Below, piece after piece: positions 23,680 through 31,531 of a stretch of DNA of 64,000 nucleotides. This DNA is from Streptomyces rhizosphaerihabitans (GTDB lineage: Bacteria > Actinomycetota > Actinomycetes > Streptomycetales > Streptomycetaceae): assembly GCF_025399795.1 (NCBI RefSeq), contig NZ_JAODTZ010000018.1, positions 98,270 through 162,269 on the forward strand, written 5' to 3'. The position numbers were made by a program, and so were the translations under genes. The first letter of the stretch is position 1; each line of letters begins with the position of its first letter. The notes below the pieces were generated by a model. The model saw nothing but the letters and a program-made list of their open reading frames with translations. It did no database searches and had not been told where the DNA came from.

Positions 23680-25179
23680 CTACAGCTCGTTCGGCTCGAT
23701 GTCCACACGGCCGAAGTCGAAGCTGCGGCCCCGTGTCGATGAGGCGTCGATGATTACCGCGCCGAACAGGAAGCGGAGAACCGCGTTCATACGCTCGTAC
23801 TCCTCCCTCTCCTTCAGTGCCTTCCAACTGCGCCGAGCGTTGGGGCCTACCAAACCCTCAAGCACCTCAACGGCCGGCCGGACCACCAGCTTGCGACGAA
23901 TCCGAGCGACGCGGTCTTCGACTGTCTTGCGCATGGCGCGATACTCGCGGGTCTTCAGTTCCCCGGTTTCCCACATGTCTTTCAGCTCGGCAAGCTCCTG
24001 TTCGTCAGCCTCAATGGCTGCCTGGTCGGCTGCCGTCAGGCTCGCCGGCTCGGTGCTGCCGGTCACGTCCAGCCGCTCCAGCAGGTTGATTGCCGCGTCC
24101 GTCACGAACGCTTCCAGCGTCGGCGCGGAGACGCTGCGCCCACAGAACTTGCTGTCCGTGCGCTGGCTGCGTCCGCACAGGTACTTGCCCATCGATCCCG
24201 CCATGCGCACGCCGCACCGCTTGCACATCACGATGCCGCGCAGCAGGTAGAAGCGGTGATTCTCCTTCTGGCTGCTTGGGACGGCCGGGGCCCGGTACGT
24301 GCGCCGGTCGTGCACCTCCTGCCAGAGACCTTCATTGATGATCGCGGGCCACTGGCCCCGGCCGACTTCTTCGCCTCGGAAGACACGGATGCCTGCGACA
24401 TGGTGACTGTCCAGAAGCGCTCGGACGCTATCGGCGTTCCACTCGCGTCCGAGGGCCGTCCGCTCGTTGCGTTCGTTCAGGTCGCGGGCCAGAGCGGTCG
24501 GGGTCTCGCCCTCAAGGTAGCGAGTGAAGACCGCTCGGACGATGGCGGCCTCCGCCGCGATGATCGCCGTTCCCGATTTGTCGTAGCCGTAGCGACGCTT
24601 ACCTCCGTGCGGCTGGCCGTCCCGGGCTCGGTCAACCGTGGCGTCACGCAACCGGCGTGATGTGTCGTCACTGGAGCGGCAAGCGTGCGCTACCTCGATG
24701 CGGAGAAAGAACCGGTCGTCAGGGTCGGCAAGATCACGCCGGTTGGCCTGGCCGTGCAAGGTGATGTCGTGCTCGTCGGCAACGTGCAAGAGCTGTTCGA
24801 GGTCGTGAGGCTGCCGCATGAGCCGGTCCGGGTGGTACGTAAGGATGTGCCGCACCTGGCCGTCGCTGACGGCTTCGAGCAGCGCGTCCCACCCCGGGCG
24901 CTTGCGGTTGCGCTTCCACGCGGACCGGTTGTTGTCCACGAACACCAGAGGGTTCGGCACCGTAAGGTTCAGACGCTCGGCGGTGTCCCGGCAGATCCGT
25001 TCCTGACGGTCAACGCCCGTTTGGTCGTCGTCGTCCGCATGCGAGATGCGGCAGTAGATCGCGGCCCTCTCTCCGCTCCAGTCAGCAGCACCACGGCGGG
25101 CCTGCCGGGGCAGGGACAATCGGGAGATGCGGCGGTCCGCTAACCGCTGACGGTCTGTCTGCTGCTCGCCTGGGTCCAT
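23680..25179 (-). CDS. large serine recombinase / integrase
   Basis: 499 residues. The resolvase-like catalytic domain starts at about residue 38 (RAAIYCRISHADDDDQTGVD, nucleophile Ser46) and includes HILTYHPDRLMRQPHDLEQL. The recombinase domain follows (RRYGYDKSGTAIIAAEAAIV, NSDSVRALL-like and HHVAGIRVFRGEE), then the zinc ribbon MCKRCGVRMAGSMGKYLCG and a coiled-coil (LAELKDMWETGELKTREYRA). It integrates DNA by attP x attB recombination. Its start lies about 20 bp from the point where a chromosomal permease gene is cut, the expected layout of an integrated element. Confidence 0.93.
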   Translation of the reverse strand: MDPGEQQTDRQRLADRRISRLSLPRQARRGAADWSGERAAIYCRISHADDDDQTGVDRQERICRDTAERLNLTVPNPLVFVDNNRSAWKRNRKRPGWDALLEAVSDGQVRHILTYHPDRLMRQPHDLEQLLHVADEHDITLHGQANRRDLADPDDRFFLRIEVAHACRSSDDTSRRLRDATVDRARDGQPHGGKRRYGYDKSGTAIIAAEAAIVRAVFTRYLEGETPTALARDLNERNERTALGREWNADSVRALLDSHHVAGIRVFRGEEVGRGQWPAIINEGLWQEVHDRRTYRAPAVPSSQKENHRFYLLRGIVMCKRCGVRMAGSMGKYLCGRSQRTDSKFCGRSVSAPTLEAFVTDAAINLLERLDVTGSTEPASLTAADQAAIEADEQELAELKDMWETGELKTREYRAMRKTVEDRVARIRRKLVVRPAVEVLEGLVGPNARRSWKALKEREEYERMNAVLRFLFGAVIIDASSTRGRSFDFGRVDIEPNEL

Positions 25180-25188
25180 GGAAAGAGC

Positions 25189-25833
25189 TTATGGGCAGAC
25201 AATCGCCTGGCCGATGCCCATCAGCCGGTCCCGGGTGAGCACTATGCCGGCGATGGTCATCGACAGGCGGGAGAAGAACGCCGAACCGAGCACGACGGCC
25301 ACGGCCACGCCGAGGAGCCGCAGCGGGTTCCAGGTCATCGCCACCCCGAGCAGTGCGGCGATCACGACGACGACCACGGCCTGGATCAGCGCCTTCACCC
25401 CGGCTGCGAACGCCTTGCCGGTGATGAGCGCGGAGCGGGGTGTGGGGGTGACGAGGAGCTTGGTGAGGATTCCGGCGTCCCGCTCCCAGATGATCATGAT
25501 GCCGTAGAAGATGGCGATGAACATCGCGGACTGGGCGATGATGCCGGGCGCCAGATAGTCGAGGTAGGGGATGCCTCCGGTGGGGATGGCGTGGATCCGG
25601 GTGAACGTCTCGCCGAAGATCAGCAGCCAGAGGGCCGGCTGGATCGCCCGCGTGTACAGCTCGGTGCGGTCGTGGCGGAGTTTCTGGAGCTCGACCGCGC
25701 ACATCGCGGCGACCCGGGCGGGCAGCACGGGCCAGCCCGTCCGGGCCCTGGGCGGGACCACGAGCAGGTCGAGGCCCCCGGGAAGGACGCGCTCAGCCGA
25801 CCCGGGAAGCGGTACGGCGGGTGCTTCGGACAT
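25189..25833 (-). pseudogene. ABC-2 type permease, 3' end lost at the integration junction
   Basis: 214 residues remain, starting at ATG 25833. The N-terminal two thirds match DrrB-type drug-export permeases (ELYTRAIQPALWLLIFGETF, YLDYLAPGIIAQSAMFIAIF, AGILTKLLVTPTPRSALITG, SRLSMTIAGIVLTRDRLMGI). The last membrane segments, usually following GQAI-T-M-P-L-F-F, are missing, so the protein is unlikely to work. Its partner ATPase gene upstream is also damaged. Confidence 0.85.
25190..25206. other. probable attachment-site junction (attL/attR)
   Basis: Permease sequence is normal down to codons for MGIGQAI (minus strand, ending about 25201); immediately beyond, the family consensus (T-M-P-L-F-F) is replaced by VCP-stop and the recombinase leader. 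The break therefore maps to 25196-25206. The 3' half of the permease gene is not found elsewhere in the window. Confidence 0.65.
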
Positions 25834-26287
25834 CGCTGAAGTCTCCTGAATGGTCGTCGAGTCCGCTGCCGGCGACGTCACGGAAGACGTCCTCCAGCGT
25901 GGGCAGTTCACCGTCGCCCGTGGTTCCGCGGCGCTCACCGAGGCCCGTCCTCAGCTGCCGCGGTGTGCCGAGCGCGCGGACGCGTCCGCGGTGCATCAGC
26001 GCGACCCGGTCGCAGTACTGGTCGGCCTCGTCCATGTAGTGGGTGGTCACGAGGACGGTCATGCCGGTGGCGGCCCGTACGGCGTTGATGTGTTCCCACA
26101 CGCTGGTGCGGGCGATCGGGTCGAGGCCGATGGTCGGCTCGTCCGCGCCGCCGGCGCCCGTCCTGGCGGCCGGGACCGGCGTCCTGGCCGCCCCCGCCGC
26201 GCCGCCGCCCGCGGTCGGCCCTCCACCGTCGGCCGGCGGGCTCCCCCGACGTGCGGAGGACGTCCGTCCGCTCTCGTGCCGCGTCAT
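25793..26287 (-). pseudogene. ABC transporter ATP-binding subunit with internal deletion
   Basis: Only the C-terminal part of a DrrA-type ATPase is present: DEPTIGLDPIARTSVWEHIN (Walker B and D loop) and TVLVTTHYMDEADQYCDRVA (H loop), then the usual tail. Between MTRHESG and that point there is only low-complexity Gly/Ala/Pro sequence; Walker A and the ABC signature are absent. The frame remains open, so a protein of 164 residues could be made, but it could not hydrolyse ATP. ATG 26287 overlaps the stop of the marR gene. Confidence 0.85.
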
Positions 26288-26739
26288 GTCTCCTCGGCCT
26301 CCTCGTGCAGGTTCGCCGCCAGCTTGCGCAGGGCGGGAAGGGCGGCCTCCAGGGCGGCGCGGTCGGCGTCGTCGAGACGGGAAACCTGGCTCCGTACGAG
26401 CACGGCGCGCCGCTGCCGCCAGTCGCGCAGCCGGGCATCGGCCGCGGGTGTGGACAGCAGACGTGCGGCACGCCGGTCGGCCGGATCCGTCTCCCGGATC
26501 AGATAGCCGTCCCGGACCAGCTGGTTGACCAGCGTCGAGACCGAATTGCCCGCCAGGTAGAGCTCCTTGGCGGCCTCCGACACACCGATGCCGGGCCGGT
26601 CGACGACCAGCCGCAGCAGGTCGACCTCGGCACCGCGCAGCCGCGGTCCGGTCGTGCCGACGCGCAGCCGCCGTCTGATCAGCCGCTGCAGTCCGGCCAA
26701 GGCGTCGGCCAGGGCCTCGGGAAAACTCTCCGACTCCAC
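26284..26739 (-). CDS. MarR-family transcriptional regulator
   Basis: 151 residues from GTG 26739. Winged-helix core: LRGAEVDLLRLVVDRPGIGV, AAKELYLAGNSVSTLVNQLV, GYLIRETDPADRRAARLLST. It heads an operon with the ABC exporter relics and probably represses it in response to an exported compound. A perfect palindrome CTCTG-TGT-CAGAG lies 14 bp before the start codon and is the likely operator. Confidence 0.9.
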   Translation of the reverse strand: MESESFPEALADALAGLQRLIRRRLRVGTTGPRLRGAEVDLLRLVVDRPGIGVSEAAKELYLAGNSVSTLVNQLVRDGYLIRETDPADRRAARLLSTPAADARLRDWRQRRAVLVRSQVSRLDDADRAALEAALPALRKLAANLHEEAEET

Positions 26740-26752
26740 ACGTCCAATATAT

Positions 26753-26765
26753 CTCTGTGTCAGAG
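26753..26765. promoter_or_regulatory. candidate MarR operator
   Basis: CTCTGTGTCAGAG, a perfect 5+5 palindrome around a 3-nt centre, next to an A/T-rich ATATAT stretch that could be part of the promoter. Its position just upstream of marR suggests autoregulation. Confidence 0.55.
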
Positions 26766-26940
26766 GTAATACGGGAAAGGGAGGGTCAAGGGGTCGCAAG
26801 CGGTGAGCGGGGCCGCGCCGACCAGCAAGGAAGGAAGCCCGAGGTGTGCGTCTCGATTCGGCGGGTAACCGATGATCTGCTCGCCGGCGTGCCCAGCGCC
26901 GGATGGAACCCGACGGGTCAGGACCCCCTTGGAGGTAACC

Positions 26941-27309
26941 GTGCCGGCCGAACCAGCTCCTGTGTCCATCGACGTGACGTTGTGCGGCGAGGGCATCGCC
27001 CTGGTCACCGTCGCGGGGGAACTGGACGTCGAGACGGCCCCCCAACTGCGCGACCGGCTCGCCGACCAGATACGCGGCGGGCGGCGGCACCTGCTGCTCG
27101 ACCTGTCCGCGGTCCCCTTCATGGACTCCTCCGGCCTCAACGCCCTCCTCAAGGCGCACGACGCGACCGGCCGCGCCGGGGGGAGCGTGTGCCTGGTGTC
27201 GCCCGCGCCGGTCGTCCGGCGGATTCTGGACCTCACGGGCGTCAGCCGCACGATCGCGTCGCTGGACGGCGTCGACGCCGCACTCGCCCACGTCGGCGAG
27301 GGGGCCTGA
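26941..27309 (+). CDS. anti-sigma factor antagonist (STAS domain)
   Basis: 122 residues from GTG 26941 with GGAGGT 4-5 nt upstream. One STAS domain: VTLCGEGIALVTVAGELDVE, LLLDLSAVPFMDSSGLNALL with the phosphorylatable Ser in DSSG, and a C-terminal helix. It would compete with a sigma factor for an RsbW-like kinase. No cognate kinase is adjacent, but several lie within 64 kb. Confidence 0.9.
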   Translation: MPAEPAPVSIDVTLCGEGIALVTVAGELDVETAPQLRDRLADQIRGGRRHLLLDLSAVPFMDSSGLNALLKAHDATGRAGGSVCLVSPAPVVRRILDLTGVSRTIASLDGVDAALAHVGEGA

Positions 27310-27402
27310 GTTGGCGCGGCGAGTGAGGCGGCCCGTCCCCGCGCGGCGACCGCGCCGCGCGGACCGTCGACGGCCGGTTCCGGCCCCGGGCCGACGCGCC
27401 GT

Positions 27403-27879
27403 TCAGGCGGAGCGGGCGTTCATCGCGTCGCCCTCGCGAAGCTGTGCCGCGGCGGCGGCGCAGAAGGCCGCCAGCCCCTTCACGAGCGCCGTCCGGTCAC
27501 CGGCCGGCATCTGTGCGAGGACCGCTTCCACGGCGTGCTCGCGACGTGCGCGCAGCTCCGTGAGGAAGGTCCGGCCCCGGGCGCTCAGGAACAGCCGCAG
27601 TTCCCGGCGGCTGATGGCGCCGGGTACGCGTTCGATGAACCCCACGGCCTGCAGCCGGTCGCACAGCCTGCTGGTCGAGGGAGGCGTCGAGCCGAGAGCC
27701 TCGGCGAGCGTCCTGAGATTGATCCCCTCGTCGTGCTCCAGGATGAACAGCACCCGCAGCTGGGACGTGGAGACGGGAGCCGTCGAGGCGCGCCCCCAGA
27801 GGATCTCCAGCAGCTCGGCCGCCTCGGCGGTCACGCGAGCCACCTCACCGGGCTGCGGACGCGGGCCGGAGGAAGTCAC
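27403..27879 (-). CDS. MarR-family transcriptional regulator
   Basis: 158 residues from GTG 27879. Winged helix: TSQLRVLFILEHDEGINLRT, LAEALGSTPPSTSRLCDRLQ, GFIERVPGAISRRELRLFLS; the helical C-terminus ends FCAAAAAQLREGDAMNARSA. It converges with the STAS gene and diverges from the phosphatase pseudogene, which may once have been linked. Confidence 0.88.
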   Translation of the reverse strand: MTSSGPRPQPGEVARVTAEAAELLEILWGRASTAPVSTSQLRVLFILEHDEGINLRTLAEALGSTPPSTSRLCDRLQAVGFIERVPGAISRRELRLFLSARGRTFLTELRARREHAVEAVLAQMPAGDRTALVKGLAAFCAAAAAQLREGDAMNARSA

Positions 27880-28032
27880 CGTCTCACTCTCCCAGTCTTC
27901 CAGGGCGCTGTCGGCCTGCCGGGGCCCCGACAGGAGCCAACCGGCAAATACCGGCGCTCACGCGTCATGGGCCGGCTCCCCCGGAGCCCGGACCCGGCAT
28001 CGTACTGGTCGAAGAACGGCGTATCCGACATC

Positions 28033-28515
28033 GTGAACAGATTCCTGGCCGCGGAGCGGGCGTTGGGCACCGCGGCCCCCCACCGGTTGCCGGACGCGGT
28101 CCGTGACGTGCTGTGCGGTCACTGCGCGGCCGGGTCCGTCGAACTCCTCATGGCCGACTACGGGCTCACCGAGCTCCAGCCCGTGTCGGTCCTTCCGCAC
28201 TCGCTGCCGACCGACCCGGGGATCAACGCCCTGCGCGACGCACGCCGTGCGGGCATCTCCTCCGAGGACCGGGCGGCTCTCGCCGACCAGGCGACTCCTC
28301 GTCAGCGACGGCGTCCACGGCGTCGCCGGGCCCGGCCGGGAGACGTACGGGGAGAGGGCCCCGGCCAGGGCGATCACCTCAACTCGGCTGCTGCCCGCGA
28401 CCGAGGTGCCCCGCGCCGTCCTCAGGGAGCCGACCGGTCACCGGGGCGGGCCCGGGCCGGAGGACGACGCCCTCGTGGTGCGCCTCGACCGGCACGGGCC
28501 GCCGGCCGCGCGCCA
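28033..28515 (+). pseudogene. SpoIIE/PP2C-type phosphatase with internal deletion
   Basis: The N-terminal piece (FLAAERALGTAAPHRLPDAV, AGSVELLMADYGLTELQPVS) ends near 28290. The C-terminal piece of the same family resumes in the next frame: LLVSDGVHGVAGPGRETYGE, RAITSTRLLPATEVPRAVLR, GPEDDALVVRLDRHGP, the known end of Streptomyces PP2C proteins. The central catalytic part, some 200 or more residues including the first metal-binding Asp region, is missing. Confidence 0.8.
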
Positions 28516-28702
28516 GTTCACCCAACGGCCATCGCGGCGCGCGGACCCCGGCCCGCCGGAACCGATACCGCGCCGCGATTCCCCTGACGTGAGCGGACGC
28601 CGTACACGCTCGGACCATGATTACAGTTGCCGTACGACAAGAGATCGCGCCGGACGGCGGATCCCGGATGTCGGCACGGCGCACGACCTGGGAGAAGAAC
28701 AC

Positions 28703-29602
28703 GTGGCGGACCACCAGACAGCGGTACATCAGGAGTCATCGGCCCAGGAGGTCGGTGACTTCCTGCGTCGGCGCCGCGAGCAGATCGCCCAGCGCTGGGC
28801 CGACGAGGCGCTGTTCCGCACCGTCTTCACCGTCTCCCGGGACGAGGCGGTGGAGGCCGGCCGGGCCGTCGTGGAGGCGCTCGCCGCGGTCGCGGTCGCG
28901 GGCCGGGTGGAGGACCTCGGGGCCGCCGGGTTCGCCACCGTGCGCGACCAGTTGGGGCGCATGGCGGCCTCCCGCGCGCGGACGGGTGCCACCTCCGCCC
29001 GGATCGCCGACGAGGTGGCGGCCCTGCGCCCCGCGGCCTCCGAACTGCTGAGCGCCGATCTCGCCGACAGCCCCCGCGAGCTCGCCGAGGAGTGCGCGGT
29101 CACGCTCACCGCGCTGCTGGGAACGCTCCGCCTGGTCGTGCTGGAGACGGCGCTCAGCGCCGGACAGGAACTCATCGACCGGCAGCGCCTCCAACTCCTT
29201 GAAGTGGCCACGCCCGTGATCAAGCTGTGGACCGGTGTGGTCGCCGTCCCACTGATCGGCACCCTCGACAGCGCGCGCAGCCAGGTGGTGATGGAGAGCC
29301 TGCTCGACGCCGTCGTCAGCCAGCAGGCCCGCTTCGCCATCCTGGACATCACCGGGGTGCCGACCGTCGACTCCCTGGTGGCCCAGCACCTGATGAAGAC
29401 CGTGGCCGCGGCGCGCCTGATGGGAGCGGAGTGCATCGTCTCGGGCATCCGGCCCGCCATCGCGCAGACCATCGTCCACCTCGGCATCGACCTCGGCACG
29501 GTGGTCACCCGGGCCAGCCTCGCCGACGCCCTCGCATACGCCCTGCACCGGCAGGGCATCGCCGTCGTCGACCAGGACCGTTCCGGCCCGAGCGCGCGGT
29601 GA
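28703..29602 (+). CDS. rsbR: RsbR-like stressosome co-antagonist
   Basis: 299 residues from GTG 28703 (GGGAGAAG upstream). A helical N-terminal sensor domain (about 1-160; REQIAQRWADEALFRTVFTV) is followed by a STAS domain with VPLIGTLDSARSQVVMESLL, ILDITGVPTVDSLVAQHLMK and GIRPAIAQTIVHLGIDLGTV, the RsbR/RsbS-specific pattern. The D-I-T-G-x-P-T-x-D-S segment holds the Thr/Ser phosphorylation sites. It should assemble with RsbS into a stressosome that sequesters RsbT. First gene of a five-gene chain with 4-bp overlaps. Confidence 0.92.
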   Translation: MADHQTAVHQESSAQEVGDFLRRRREQIAQRWADEALFRTVFTVSRDEAVEAGRAVVEALAAVAVAGRVEDLGAAGFATVRDQLGRMAASRARTGATSARIADEVAALRPAASELLSADLADSPRELAEECAVTLTALLGTLRLVVLETALSAGQELIDRQRLQLLEVATPVIKLWTGVVAVPLIGTLDSARSQVVMESLLDAVVSQQARFAILDITGVPTVDSLVAQHLMKTVAAARLMGAECIVSGIRPAIAQTIVHLGIDLGTVVTRASLADALAYALHRQGIAVVDQDRSGPSAR

Positions 29603-30018
29603 GCGCCCCGATCGCCGGCTCCTCGGGCACCCAGGTGCCCGTGCTCAAGCTCGGCACCGTCCTCCTGGTCACGCTGCAGGGCGACCTGTACGACGAAGCG
29701 GCCGAACAGTTGCAGCGGAACATCGGCGAGGCCATCGCGGCGAGTTCCGTCACCGGTGTGGTCATCGACATCTCCGGGGTGGAGATCGTCGACTCGTTCC
29801 TGGGACGCGTGTTCGCCGAGGTCGCGGCGCACGCGAAGCTGCTCGCCGCGCAGACGGTGGTCGCCGGCATGCGCCCCGCCGTCGCCATCACCCTGGTCGA
29901 ACTGGGCCTCACCCTGCCCGGGTTGCGCACCGCGCTCAACGCCGAGGAAGCCATGCGCCTGCTCTCCCCGGCGTCGACGCCCCTTCACCACAGCCCAGCA
30001 CGGCAGGAGAGCCCGTGA
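29599..30018 (+). CDS. rsbS: RsbS-like stressosome scaffold (STAS)
   Basis: 139 residues from GTG 29599 (GTGA overlap with rsbR). Single STAS domain: PVLKLGTVLLVTLQGDLYDE, VVIDISGVEIVDSFLGRVFA, GMRPAVAITLVELGLTLPGL. The Ser in DISG is the expected RsbT phosphorylation site. A 20-residue Pro/Ser/His-rich tail follows the domain. Confidence 0.92.
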   Translation: MSAPIAGSSGTQVPVLKLGTVLLVTLQGDLYDEAAEQLQRNIGEAIAASSVTGVVIDISGVEIVDSFLGRVFAEVAAHAKLLAAQTVVAGMRPAVAITLVELGLTLPGLRTALNAEEAMRLLSPASTPLHHSPARQESP

Positions 30019-30461
30019 CGGACACTTCCGGGCGTGTCACCGCCTGCCTGCCGATCCGCAGCGACATGGATCTCGCGTGGGTGCGCCAGCATGTGCGCCA
30101 GGCAGCCGCCCAGCTCGGTTTCGGACTCGTGGACCAGACCAAGCTGGTCACCGCGGCCAGTGAACTCGCGCGCAACACCCTGGTGCACGGCGGTGGAGGC
30201 CAGGTCGAGTCCACCGTCCTGGAGACGGGGGCCGCGCGGGGGCTGCGCCTGGCCTTCTCCGACCAGGGCCCCGGCATCCCCGACATCGAGCGGGCACTCG
30301 GCGACGGCTACACCTCCGGCGGCGGCCTGGGCCTCGGGCTGGGCGGAGCCCGGCGCCTGGTGCACGAGTTCTCCATCGACAGCCGTCCCGGCGAGGGCAC
30401 GGCCGTGACCGTGATCTGCTGGACCGCCGGCGCCCCGCGCCCTCGCGAGGAGAGCCGATGA
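30015..30461 (+). CDS. rsbT: RsbT-like serine/threonine kinase
   Basis: 148 residues, GTG start overlapping the rsbS stop. GHKL ATPase: KLVTAASELARNTLVHGGGG (N box), LRLAFSDQGPGIPDIERALG (G1), GYTSGGGLGLGLGGARRLVH (G2). In the Bacillus scheme RsbT phosphorylates RsbR and RsbS and, once released, activates a downstream PP2C phosphatase. Confidence 0.92.
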   Translation: MTDTSGRVTACLPIRSDMDLAWVRQHVRQAAAQLGFGLVDQTKLVTAASELARNTLVHGGGGQVESTVLETGAARGLRLAFSDQGPGIPDIERALGDGYTSGGGLGLGLGGARRLVHEFSIDSRPGEGTAVTVICWTAGAPRPREESR

Positions 30462-31531
30462 CGCGCGTCTGGGACGTACCCGTCCACGACTCCACCCGCG
30501 TCCGGGACGTCCGGGTGGCGGCCGAGGACGCCGCGGACCACACCGGACTCGGCCGCGACCGTACGGCCGTCGCCGCGCTCGTCGCCACCGAGCTGGCCAC
30601 CAACCTGCTCAAGCACGGGGGCGGCGGACAGATACTGATCGACACCGTGGACGCGGACCTCGCGGACCCCGGCACCGGACGCGGCCCGGCCCTCCAGATA
30701 GCGGCGATCGACCACGGCCCCGGCATCGCCGACCTCACGACCGCGTTGCGCGACGGATTCTCGACGACGTCCTCGCTCGGCGCGGGGCTCGGCACCTGCC
30801 GCCGTATCGCCGACCACTTCGAGGTGCACACCGTGCCGGGCCGGGGCACCATCGCCCTGGCCCGGGTCCACGCGGCCCGCAGGGACCGGCCCGGACACCG
30901 CCTCCCCGACACGGGCGCACCGGTGCGTGCGGGAGGCATCAACATCCCCCTCGCGGCCGCCGCGTACTCGGGCGACGCCTGGGCCTGTGTCCGTTCCGGC
31001 GACCGGATCACGCTGCTGCTGGCCGACGGCCTCGGTCACGGCCCGGCAGCCGCGAAGGCGTCCGGAACGGCCGTGGAACAACTGCGCCACCTCGCGCATC
31101 TGCCGCCGGCGGAACTGCTCGGAGTCCTGCACACGGCGCTGCGGGACACCCGGGGAGCCGCCGTCGCGGTGGCCCGGCTCGATCTCGCGACCGAGCACCT
31201 CGACTTCGCGGGGATCGGCAACATCGGAGCCCGGCTGCGCTCCGGCGACAGCTGGCGTCCGCTGCTGTCCCACCCCGGGATCGTCGGTGCCCACCGTCCG
31301 GCGCGGCTGCCGCAGTGCCGGCTGCCCTGGACCCCGGACAGCCTGCTCGTGCTCCACAGCGACGGCCTGCCCAGCCGCTGGACTCCCCCGGCCCTCGCCC
31401 CCCTGACCTCCTGGGACCCCGCGGTCACCGCCGCCGTGATCGTGCGGGATTCCAGCAGTGCCGCCCGCCCGGTGCGGGACGACACCACCGTGGCCGTACT
31501 GACCCCCACCCCGCAGGATCACAGATCATGA
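30458..31531 (+). CDS. RsbT-like ATPase fused to RsbX-like PP2C phosphatase
   Basis: 357 residues. Residues 1-140 are a second GHKL module (AVAALVATELATNLLKHGGG, QIAAIDHGPGIADLTTALRD, LGAGLGTCRRIADHFEVHTV). Residues 155-355 are a PP2C/SpoIIE-type phosphatase of the RsbX kind (ITLLLADGLGHGPAAAKASG, AVARLDLATEHLDFAGIGNI, LLVLHSDGLPSRW, VRDDTTVAVL). The expected job is dephosphorylating RsbR/RsbS to reset the system. ATGA overlaps on both sides. Confidence 0.9.
   Translation: MTRVWDVPVHDSTRVRDVRVAAEDAADHTGLGRDRTAVAALVATELATNLLKHGGGGQILIDTVDADLADPGTGRGPALQIAAIDHGPGIADLTTALRDGFSTTSSLGAGLGTCRRIADHFEVHTVPGRGTIALARVHAARRDRPGHRLPDTGAPVRAGGINIPLAAAAYSGDAWACVRSGDRITLLLADGLGHGPAAAKASGTAVEQLRHLAHLPPAELLGVLHTALRDTRGAAVAVARLDLATEHLDFAGIGNIGARLRSGDSWRPLLSHPGIVGAHRPARLPQCRLPWTPDSLLVLHSDGLPSRWTPPALAPLTSWDPAVTAAVIVRDSSSAARPVRDDTTVAVLTPTPQDHRS

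Noticed and set aside
26757..27326. Plus-strand frame overlapping the STAS gene, and long frames across 27535-28587
   Set aside because: Arg/Gly-rich mirror translations; the STAS gene and the PP2C fragments in other frames explain this DNA.
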